From contig NZ_SSYB01000004.1 in assembly GCF_004917075.1 (NCBI RefSeq), positions 646,546-710,545 on the forward strand: a stretch of 64,000 nt of DNA. Direction: 5' to 3'. The notes under the pieces are model-generated. The model did not search any database, was not told the DNA's origin, and saw only the letters and a list, made by a program, of their open reading frames with translations. How positions within the stretch are numbered: position 1 is the first letter of the stretch; each line of letters starts with the position of its first letter. The position numbers and the translations under genes are program-made. Below are positions 25,556 through 32,480 of the stretch, piece after piece. Source of the stretch: Geomonas edaphica (lineage in GTDB: Bacteria; Desulfobacterota; Desulfuromonadia; Geobacterales; Geobacteraceae).

Positions 25556-26563
25556 ATGCAGATCATTACGGAACAGAACCTTCGCAATCTGATCGACCTC
25601 CTGGTCAAGGAAGCCAAACTCGTCGTCGGCCCGAAGCTGTCGGGATCGGTGGTCCTCTACGAACCGCTCACCGCGGGGACCGAGCTGACCCTCGACGCAC
25701 TGCCGCGCCGCTCCTCGAAAGAGCTGTTCTTCCCCGTCTGCGAGGACATCCTCTCCTACAAGCGGGAAGGCGGCGCCATGAAGGTGACCGACGTGGACCG
25801 TTCCAAATTCCCGGAAACGGTGCTGTTCGGCGCGCCCCCCTGCGATGCCGGCTCCCCCTCCATCCTGGATGCCGTCATGTCCTGGGACTACAAGGACGAG
25901 TTCTACCTGGAGCGCCGCAAGAAGAGCACCATCGTCGGGATCGCCTGCACCAAGGGTGACGACGCCTGCTTCTGCCGCGCGGTGGGACTGGCACCGGACA
26001 CCGAGAACGGCAGCGATCTCTTCCTGACCCCGCTCAAGGACGGCTCCTACGCCTGCAACGCGGTGACCGAAAAGGGACAGGCCCTGGTTGCCGCGCACAA
26101 GAACCTCTTCGCGGAAGGGGCGGGTGCCGAGCCCGTGCCGTTCGTGGACCAGGCCGTCCAGAAGCTCGACCTCGTCAAAATCAAGAAGTGGCTGGAAGAG
26201 CACTTCGAGGACCCGCTCTGGGAGAGAATCGCCGACATCTGTGTCGGTTGCGGCGCCTGCGCCTTCATCTGTCCGGCCTGCCACTGTTTCGACATCAACG
26301 ATGAGGGGAGCACCGACGATGGTGTGCGGCGCAAGCACTGGGACGCATGCGGCTTCGCGAAATTCACCAACCACGCCTCGGGGCACAACCCGCGCGACGT
26401 GCAGAACAAGCGCTACAGAAACCGCATCATGCACAAGTTCAAGTACTACGACGACAAGTTCGGCAAAACGCTTTGCACCGGCTGCGGCCGCTGCATCCGC
26501 GCCTGCCCCGTCGGCATCGACATCGCCGAGATACTGGAAACGATTAACGGCAAAGCGGAATAA
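25556..26563 (+). CDS. flxB: Iron-sulfur subunit of the Flx complex, AsrA/hydrogenase-beta-like (FlxB-like)
   Basis: A 335-residue protein like subunit A of anaerobic sulfite reductase and the beta subunit of sulfhydrogenases. The N-terminal domain includes FGAPPCDAGSPSI and IACTKGDDACFCR. The C-terminus has two [4Fe-4S] motifs, CVGCGACAFICPACHC and CTGCGRCIRACPVG. It pairs with the FAD/NAD subunit encoded next. AAAGAG precedes the ATG at 25556, so I prefer it to 25541, which has no ribosome site. Symbol tentative. Confidence 0.75.
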   Translation: MQIITEQNLRNLIDLLVKEAKLVVGPKLSGSVVLYEPLTAGTELTLDALPRRSSKELFFPVCEDILSYKREGGAMKVTDVDRSKFPETVLFGAPPCDAGSPSILDAVMSWDYKDEFYLERRKKSTIVGIACTKGDDACFCRAVGLAPDTENGSDLFLTPLKDGSYACNAVTEKGQALVAAHKNLFAEGAGAEPVPFVDQAVQKLDLVKIKKWLEEHFEDPLWERIADICVGCGACAFICPACHCFDINDEGSTDDGVRRKHWDACGFAKFTNHASGHNPRDVQNKRYRNRIMHKFKYYDDKFGKTLCTGCGRCIRACPVGIDIAEILETINGKAE

Positions 26564-26580
26564 CCATTAAAAACCATATT

Positions 26581-26657
26581 CACAGGGATGAATGGGATAA
26601 AAGGGATAAAACCTTAAACCTTGAAGTTATCCCCTTCATCCCCTTCATCCCTGTTAA
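26581..26657. repeat. Palindromic ACAGGGATGAA repeat between flxB and flxA
   Basis: The left arm ACAGGGATGAATGGGATAAAAGG and the right arm CCCCTTCATCCCTGTTAA are complementary around a short A/T-rich loop. Related copies lie near 1469, 9216 and 27591. Confidence 0.7.
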
Positions 26658-26687
26658 ACGCCTTTGTTTTAACGAGAGAACCGATCT

Positions 26688-27530
26688 ATGTGCGAATCCA
26701 AGAACATCTACCTCCCCAACCTCGCCACCATCGAGACCATCGTCGACGAGACCCCGGATGTCAGAACGCTGCGCCTGGTCTTCCAAGACGAGGCAGTCCG
26801 GGAAAATTTCAACTTCCGCGCCGGCCAGTTCGCCGAGTACTCCTCCTTCGGCTTCGGTGAGTCGACCTTCTGCATCGCCTCGGCCCCGACCCGCAAGGGT
26901 TACATCGAGTGCTGCTTCAGGAGCGTCGGTCGCGTGACCGAGTCGCTCAGAAGGCTTGAGGTGGGCGATACGGTCGGGGTGCGCGGGCCCTACGGCAACT
27001 CCTTCCCTATCGAAGAGTTTTACGGCAAGAGCCTCGTCTTCATCGCCGGCGGCATCGCCCTTCCGCCGCTTCGGACCGTGATCTGGAACTGTCTCGACCT
27101 GCGCGACAAGTTCAAAGACATCACCATCGTGTACGGCGCCCGCTCCGAGGCGGACCTGGTCTACAAGCACGAGTTGAAGGAGTGGCAGGAGCGCGGCGAC
27201 GTGCGCCTGGTGAAATGCGTCGACCCCGGCGGCGCAGGCCCCGACTTCGACGGCAAGGTCGGCTTCGTCCCGACCGTCCTCGAGGAGGCGGCGCCGAGCG
27301 CCGAAAACACCATCGCCCTCGTCTGCGGCCCACCGATCATGATCAAGTTCACGTTGCCCGTTCTGGAGCGTCTTGGCTTCTCCGACGACAACATCTACAC
27401 CACGCTCGAGAACAGGATGAAGTGCGGCGTCGGCAAGTGCGGCCGCTGCAACGTCGGCAACGTCTACGTCTGCAAGGACGGCCCGGTCTTCACCGCCCGT
27501 GAAGTGAAGGCGATGTCTCAGGAGTTCTAG
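26688..27530 (+). CDS. flxA: FAD/NAD(P)-binding oxidoreductase subunit (FlxA)
   Basis: A 280-residue ferredoxin-NADP reductase-like protein, related to the gamma subunit of sulfhydrogenases and AsrB. The FAD region has RAGQFAEYSSFGFGEST; NAD binding is at VFIAGGIALPPLRTV and ALVCGPPIMIKF. The C-terminal [2Fe-2S] site is CGVGKCGRCNVGNVYVC. It is expected to oxidise NAD(P)H and feed the Hdr flavin. It is the last gene of the operon and is followed by a hairpin at 27535. Confidence 0.85.
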   Translation: MCESKNIYLPNLATIETIVDETPDVRTLRLVFQDEAVRENFNFRAGQFAEYSSFGFGESTFCIASAPTRKGYIECCFRSVGRVTESLRRLEVGDTVGVRGPYGNSFPIEEFYGKSLVFIAGGIALPPLRTVIWNCLDLRDKFKDITIVYGARSEADLVYKHELKEWQERGDVRLVKCVDPGGAGPDFDGKVGFVPTVLEEAAPSAENTIALVCGPPIMIKFTLPVLERLGFSDDNIYTTLENRMKCGVGKCGRCNVGNVYVCKDGPVFTAREVKAMSQEF

Positions 27531-27534
27531 CTGT

Positions 27535-27572
27535 AAAGGGGACTGGCTCCGCCAGGTGCCTGTCCCCTTTCT
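27535..27572 (+). terminator. Hairpin terminator after flxA
   Basis: AAAGGGGAC pairs with GTCCCCTTT, with an inner TGGC/GCCA stem, followed by a short T-rich tail (TTTCTT). It would end the hdr-flx transcript. The weak tail makes read-through possible. Confidence 0.6.
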
Positions 27573-27590
27573 TGCCCCCACCTCTATAGC

Positions 27591-27622
27591 CTTTATCCCT
27601 TTTATCCCCTTCATCCCTGTTC
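27591..27622. repeat. Half copy of the ACAGGGATGAA repeat
   Basis: TTATCCCCTTCATCCCTGTT matches the right arm of the 26581 element. The left arm is missing. A GTCTTTGCGCTTTGGCGCC piece of the other repeat family follows at about 27655. Confidence 0.6.
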
Positions 27623-27742
27623 AAATTGCTTGACCAACTGCGCGAAATGAGCGAGTCTTTGCGCTTTGGCGCCGCCCTCACCCGGCATTCTCCAGTTTAC
27701 GGACCGTAGCGCTTGGCGCGCAGGTTCGTCATAGGTATCTCC

Positions 27743-28618
27743 ATGCCGTACCTCCTTCTCACCCTGAGCGCCCTGATCTGGTCCGGCAACTTCGTGATCA
27801 GCCGGGCGATGAACAGCGTCATCCCTCCCGCGGGCTTCGTCTTCTGGCGCTGGGTGGTCGCGCTCGTAGTGCTTCTCCCGATCGCACTGCCGCGCCTGCG
27901 CCGCGAGTGGCCCATACTGCGCGCCAACCTGCCGCTTATCGGCATCTCCGGCCTCTTCGCCGTCACCCTCTTCAATTACCTGATCTACATGGCGATGCAC
28001 TGGACCACCGCAATCAACGCGGCCCTCGTCAACTCGGCTATCCCCATCTTCATCATCATGTTCGCCCGCATCTTCTACGGGCAGCGCGTCATGCTGCGCC
28101 AGCACGCCGGGGTCTTCCTTTCCCTGGTCGGCGTCGCAGCCATCATCCTGCGCGGCGACCCGGCCCGCATCCTGACGCTCACCTTCAACCGCGGCGACCT
28201 CCTGGTGCTCTTAGCCGCGATCGCGTGGGCGCTCTACTCGGTGGCGATCAAGCGCTACCCCCAGGGGCTAAACCCGTTCGTGTTCCTGTTTTCCATGACC
28301 GTGGTCGGCCTCGTGCTCCTCGTCCCGTTCTACGCCTGGGAGATCTCCGCAGGACACCACATGACCTTCAACCTCCCTACCGTACTGAGCATCCTGTACG
28401 TCGGCGTCCTCGCGTCGGTGGTCGCCTTCACCGCCTGGAACCACGGTCTGCGCCGGGTCGGCCCCCACATAGGCGGGCAGTTCGTGCACCTGATGCCCGC
28501 CTTCTCCACCATCATGGCGGTGATGTTCCTCGGCGAAACGCTGCAGGGCTTCCACATCGCAGGCATCGTGCTCATCTTCGCCGGCATCATCTGCGCAACC
28601 TATAAAGTAAAGGCCTAG
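27743..28618 (+). CDS. EamA/DMT-superfamily inner-membrane transporter
   Basis: A 291-residue protein with ten hydrophobic helices in two EamA repeats (about 1-135 and 150-290). Typical features are IWSGNFVISRAM near the start and the second repeat's GVLASVVAFTAWNHGLRRVGP. Members export amino acids, nucleobases or other metabolites, and the substrate cannot be read from sequence. The open frame begins at a TTG (27713), but the ATG at 27743 gives a proper first helix, so I chose it. It lies between flxA and nfnA on the same strand. Confidence 0.8.
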   Translation: MPYLLLTLSALIWSGNFVISRAMNSVIPPAGFVFWRWVVALVVLLPIALPRLRREWPILRANLPLIGISGLFAVTLFNYLIYMAMHWTTAINAALVNSAIPIFIIMFARIFYGQRVMLRQHAGVFLSLVGVAAIILRGDPARILTLTFNRGDLLVLLAAIAWALYSVAIKRYPQGLNPFVFLFSMTVVGLVLLVPFYAWEISAGHHMTFNLPTVLSILYVGVLASVVAFTAWNHGLRRVGPHIGGQFVHLMPAFSTIMAVMFLGETLQGFHIAGIVLIFAGIICATYKVKA

Positions 28619-28664
28619 CCCCCTCCCCTGCCCTTCCCTGCAAGCCGCTTGAGGCAGTCGAGTC

Positions 28665-28698
28665 GTCCATTGTCAATTATCCATTGTCAATCGTTCAT
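28665..28698. repeat. TTGTCAAT-type short repeat
   Basis: Tandem CCATTGTCAAT and related octamers. The same words make up the ends of the element at 44548-44760. Confidence 0.5.
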
Positions 28699-28807
28699 TA
28701 CCCCTGCTTTTCCGTATACTTCCTTGCCCTCCCCCCCTCGCTGCTGATATCGTATTCACTACGCTAAAACAGCTGCAGCATATCTCTTCCCCAAGAAGGT
28801 GACCCCA

Positions 28808-29656
28808 ATGTTCGAAGTTGTAAGCAACGAGATTCTCGCGGAAAACCTCCACAAGATGGTGCTGGTCGCCCCCCGCATCGCGCGGGCAAGGAAGGCGGGA
28901 CAGTTCGTCATCGTCCGCCTCGATCAGGGCGAGGAACGCATCCCGCTCACCATCGGCGACGCCGACCAGGCCGCCGGGACCATCACCCTCTTCATCCAGG
29001 CCATCGGCGCCTCCACCCGGAAGATCGTGGCAACGCCTGCAGGCAGTTTCATCCGCGACGTCGCAGGCCCCCTTGGCAAAGAAACCCACATAACCAACTG
29101 GGGCAGAGTCGTCTGCGTCGGTGGCGGGGTCGGCACCGCGGTCCTCTTCCCACTGGTGAAGGCACTCGCCGAGGCGGGCAACGAAATCACCACCATCATC
29201 GGCGGTCGTTCCGAGAAGTACGTCATCCTGGCCGACGAGCTTGGGGCCCTCTCGAAAAACCTCATCATCACCACCGAGGACGGCAGCCAGGGTTACAAGG
29301 GGTTCGTGACCGGTCCTCTTTCCGAGATCCTCGCCGACCCCGAGCGCGTGCCGCAGGCGGTCTTCGCGGTCGGCCCGGTTCCGATGATGAAGGCGGTTGC
29401 GAACATCACCCGCGAGCCCGGCATCGAGACCATCGTGAGCCTCAACCCGATCATGATCGACGGCACCGGGATGTGCGGCGGCTGCCGCGTGCAGGTTGGC
29501 AACCAGACCAAGTTCGCCTGCGTGGACGGACCGGAGTTCGACGCGCACCTGGTCGACTTCGACGGCCTTTCCGACCGCCTCACCAGCTATCGCAAGGAAG
29601 AGGCGGCAAGGCACGCAGCCGAGGGCTGCAAACTGGCTAAGGAGGTAGCAAAGTGA
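28808..29656 (+). CDS. nfnA: NADH-dependent ferredoxin:NADP+ oxidoreductase subunit A
   Basis: The 282-residue small subunit of the bifurcating Nfn/SudB enzyme. It binds FAD and NAD(H), with RKAGQFVIVRL, CVGGGVGTAVLFPLVKALAEAG and VFAVGPVPMMKAV. The [2Fe-2S] site near the C-terminus is MCGGCRVQVGNQTKFACVDGP. AAGGTGA lies just upstream of the ATG at 28808, which I prefer to GTG 28799. The stop overlaps the nfnB GTG. Nfn balances NADH, reduced ferredoxin and NADPH. Confidence 0.92.
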   Translation: MFEVVSNEILAENLHKMVLVAPRIARARKAGQFVIVRLDQGEERIPLTIGDADQAAGTITLFIQAIGASTRKIVATPAGSFIRDVAGPLGKETHITNWGRVVCVGGGVGTAVLFPLVKALAEAGNEITTIIGGRSEKYVILADELGALSKNLIITTEDGSQGYKGFVTGPLSEILADPERVPQAVFAVGPVPMMKAVANITREPGIETIVSLNPIMIDGTGMCGGCRVQVGNQTKFACVDGPEFDAHLVDFDGLSDRLTSYRKEEAARHAAEGCKLAKEVAK

Positions 29657-31062
29657 GCAACGACCTTTCCCCCAAAGAGAGGATGGCGATAGACAGGGTA
29701 CACATGCCGGAGCTGCCGGCGGACGAGCGGAACAAGAACTTCGAGGAGGTCAACTTGGGACTCTCCGGGGATCAGGCGCTCTCCGAGGCGAAGCGCTGCC
29801 TGCAGTGCAAGACGAGAAACTGCGTCGCGGGCTGTCCGGTTGGTGTTTCCATCCCGGAATTCATCGACGCGCTCGCGTGCGAGGACATGCCGCGTGCGGC
29901 GCAGATCCTGCGCGGCGACAACGCGCTACCCGCCGTCTGCGGCAGGGTCTGCCCCCAGGAGACCCAGTGCGAGGCACTCTGCATCCGCGGCAAGAAGGGC
30001 GACGCGGTGGCCATCGGCTACCTCGAGCGCTACGTGGCCGACTGGGCCATGCAGCACCCGGACCGCCTTCTCACCGAGCCGACGCCTGAGCCGACCGGCA
30101 AGTCGGTAGCCGTGGTCGGCTGCGGCCCCGCCGGGTTGACCGCTGCCGGAGAGCTCGCACGCCAGGGTCACAAGGTAACCATTTTCGAGGCGCTCCACGA
30201 CACCGGCGGCGTGCTCCGCTACGGCATCCCGGAGTTCCGTCTTCCCAAGGAGATCATCGACAGCGAGGTTGCCGTGCTCGCCCAGTTGGGCGTCACCATC
30301 GAGTGCAACGTGATCATCGGCAAGACGCTCACCGTCGCCGAGCTGCGCAGCGAATTCGATGCAGTCTTCATCGCCAACGGCGCCGGGCTCCCCACCATGC
30401 TCAACATCCCGGGGGAGAACCTCAAAGGGGTGTACGCGGCGAACGAATTCCTCACCCGCGTGAACCTCATGGAGGCCGGTCGCAGGGAGGATAGCGCCAC
30501 GCCGATCCTGCAGCGTGACGAGGTCGCCGTCATCGGCGGCGGCAACACGGCGATGGACTGCGTAAGAACGGCGAAAAGGCTCGGCGCCAAGCGCGCCATG
30601 ATCATCTACCGCCGCGGCGAAGCTGAGATGCCGGCGAGGGTCGAGGAGATCAAGCACGCCAAGGAGGAAGGGGTCGAGTTCATCATGCTCACCGCCCCCC
30701 TGGCGATCGTCGCCACCGAAGACGGCTGGGTGAAGGCGCTGCGCTGCCAGCGCATGGAGCTTGGTCCCGCCGACGACTCCGGTCGTCGTCGTCCGCAGGC
30801 GATTCCCGATTCCGAGTACGACATCCCGGCGGGAATAGTGATCAACGCGGTCGGCACCAACGCCAACCCGCTCCTCACCGCCACCGCACCGGACCTCAGC
30901 CTCAACAAGTGGGGCAACGTCGTCACCGACGATAACGGCCAGACCAGCATCCCCGGCGTCTTCGCCGGCGGCGACATCGTCAGGGGCGGCGCCACCGTCA
31001 TCCTCGCCATGGGGGACGGCAAGCGCGCCGCCGCTTCCATCGATGCTTACCTGAAACGCTAA
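29653..31062 (+). CDS. nfnB: NADH-dependent ferredoxin:NADP+ oxidoreductase subunit B
   Basis: The 469-residue large subunit, a GltB/GltD-type protein with bifurcating FAD, NADPH site and two [4Fe-4S] clusters. Cluster cysteines are in RCLQCKTRNCVAGCPV and CGRVCPQETQCEALC. The FAD site is VVGCGPAGLTAAGELARQGH and the NADPH site is VIGGGNTAMDCVRTAKRLG. The start is GTG coupled to nfnA. A strong terminator follows. Glutamate synthase small subunit is the look-alike, but the nfnA partner settles it. Confidence 0.93.
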   Translation: MSNDLSPKERMAIDRVHMPELPADERNKNFEEVNLGLSGDQALSEAKRCLQCKTRNCVAGCPVGVSIPEFIDALACEDMPRAAQILRGDNALPAVCGRVCPQETQCEALCIRGKKGDAVAIGYLERYVADWAMQHPDRLLTEPTPEPTGKSVAVVGCGPAGLTAAGELARQGHKVTIFEALHDTGGVLRYGIPEFRLPKEIIDSEVAVLAQLGVTIECNVIIGKTLTVAELRSEFDAVFIANGAGLPTMLNIPGENLKGVYAANEFLTRVNLMEAGRREDSATPILQRDEVAVIGGGNTAMDCVRTAKRLGAKRAMIIYRRGEAEMPARVEEIKHAKEEGVEFIMLTAPLAIVATEDGWVKALRCQRMELGPADDSGRRRPQAIPDSEYDIPAGIVINAVGTNANPLLTATAPDLSLNKWGNVVTDDNGQTSIPGVFAGGDIVRGGATVILAMGDGKRAAASIDAYLKR

Positions 31063-31089
31063 GTTACGCGGTGACGTCTGCCGCACAAA

Positions 31090-31120
31090 GGGGGAGGGCC
31101 ATAGGCCCTCCCCCTTTTTT
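31090..31120 (+). terminator. Strong Rho-independent terminator after nfnAB
   Basis: GGGGGAGGGCC (31090-31100), loop ATA, GGCCCTCCCCC (31104-31114), then six T. An 11-bp perfect stem. Confidence 0.9.
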
Positions 31121-31171
31121 AGTTCTCGAGATTCCAGTGAGCACAGATTGCGCTCGCTCGCGAAGGAAAGA

Positions 31172-31245
31172 GCAAATCCCCCTGTCCCCCCTTCGCAAAG
31201 TTCGCTAAGGGGGACAAGCTCCTCCTTCGAAAAGGAGAGGACGTT
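31172..31245. repeat. C/G-run repeat in the nfnB-ccpA gap
   Basis: CAAATCCCCCTGTCCCCCCTTCG with a complementary CTAAGGGGGA arm, close to the 39231-39322 element. The rest of the 300-bp gap holds no open frame I trust, only the promoter noted at 31373. Confidence 0.6.
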
Positions 31246-31372
31246 CTGCCGTGCTCACCGCTTCGAGGAGACATCCGCCTAGTACCCGGAATTCTTAGCT
31301 AAAAGGGGAGCGCCGGGGCTCATGTAGTGCTGCGTGAGCAGCTTTTCCCACTTTCCTCATTATTGCCTGCGG

Positions 31373-31400
31373 TTGACACCTCGCCTGTCGGGGGTACCTT
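31373..31400 (+). promoter_or_regulatory. Possible promoter of the cytochrome c peroxidase gene
   Basis: TTGACA (31373-31378), 16 bases, TACCTT (31395-31400). The -35 box is perfect and the -10 weak, which often indicates an activated promoter. It lies about 43 bases before the ATG. Confidence 0.4.
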
Positions 31401-31442
31401 TTAATGGTTTTGCTGATCTCACCTTTCTAATAGGAGGCAGTC

Positions 31443-32480
31443 ATGAAAAAGAGGGCGTTATTGTTGTTCGCACTACTTTGCCTTGGCAACTCCGCGTTCG
31501 CCGCCGATGATCTGACGACGCAGGCGAAGAAGCTCTTCAAACCGATCCCGTCCAAGGCCCCATCCCTGAAGGAGAACCCAGCCACCGCCGCGAAAATCGA
31601 CCTCGGAAGGAAACTGTTCTTCGATCCGCGGCTTTCCAGCTCACAGCTCATCAGCTGTAACACCTGCCATAACGTCGGGCTTTTCGGGGCGGATCTACAG
31701 GAAACTGCAGTTGGACACGGCTGGCAGAAAGGACCACGCAACTCCCCCACCGTCTTCAACGCGGTGTTTGATGCTGCGCAGTTCTGGGACGGAAGGGCGA
31801 AGGACCTGCAGACGCAGGCGAAGGGGCCGGTTCAAGCTAACGTCGAGATGAACAGCAATCCAGAACTCGTGGTGAAGACGCTGAAGAGCATCCCGGGTTA
31901 CGGACCTCTATTCAGGGCGGCCTTTCCCGGGCAGAAGGATCCGGTAAGCTTCGACAACATGGCGAGGGCAATCGAGGTCTTCGAGGCGACCCTTATCACC
32001 CCGAGCTCCCCGTTTGACCGCTTCCTGCAAGGAGACACCAAGGCCCTGAACGCCGCGCAGAAAAGAGGGCTCAAGGTCTTCATGAACAAGGGGTGCGCCC
32101 CGTGCCACGCCGGTATCAATGTCGGCGGCGCCGATTACTACCCCTTCGGCGTGCGGGAAGCCCCCGCTACCGAGATCCGCCCATCCGGCGATACCGGCCG
32201 CTTCATGGTCACCAACACCGAGAGCGATCGCTACGTCTTCAAAGCCCCTTCCCTGCGCAACGTCGCCTTCACCCAGCCCTATTTCCATTCCGGGAAGGTC
32301 TGGAAGCTGCGCGACGCGGTGGCGGTCATGGCTTCGGCTCAACTCGGGATCAAATTATCCGACCATGAGGTGGACGATACCGTGGCCTTCCTGCATGCGC
32401 TGACCGGAAAGGAGCCGAGGATCGCTTACCCGCTTCTTCCGCCGAGCTCCGACACGACACCACAGCCAAAGCTCAAGTAG
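31443..32480 (+). CDS. ccpA: Di-haem cytochrome c peroxidase
   Basis: A periplasmic enzyme that reduces H2O2 with electrons from c-type cytochromes. The 345-residue precursor has a clear signal peptide cut after AFA (about residue 20). Two haem c sites are visible: CNTCH (72-76) and CAPCH (218-222), plus the GHGWQKGPRNSPTVFNA segment shared by this family. MauG is a related di-haem family, but context and length favour the peroxidase. The ribosome site is AGGAGG. Its 3' end overlaps the hybrid kinase stop on the other strand by 8 bases. Confidence 0.92.
   Translation: MKKRALLLFALLCLGNSAFAADDLTTQAKKLFKPIPSKAPSLKENPATAAKIDLGRKLFFDPRLSSSQLISCNTCHNVGLFGADLQETAVGHGWQKGPRNSPTVFNAVFDAAQFWDGRAKDLQTQAKGPVQANVEMNSNPELVVKTLKSIPGYGPLFRAAFPGQKDPVSFDNMARAIEVFEATLITPSSPFDRFLQGDTKALNAAQKRGLKVFMNKGCAPCHAGINVGGADYYPFGVREAPATEIRPSGDTGRFMVTNTESDRYVFKAPSLRNVAFTQPYFHSGKVWKLRDAVAVMASAQLGIKLSDHEVDDTVAFLHALTGKEPRIAYPLLPPSSDTTPQPKLK

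Noticed and set aside
31443-32480. MauG, the tryptophan-modifying di-haem enzyme
   Set aside because: The motifs and length fit the bacterial cytochrome c peroxidase better, and no methylamine dehydrogenase genes are near.
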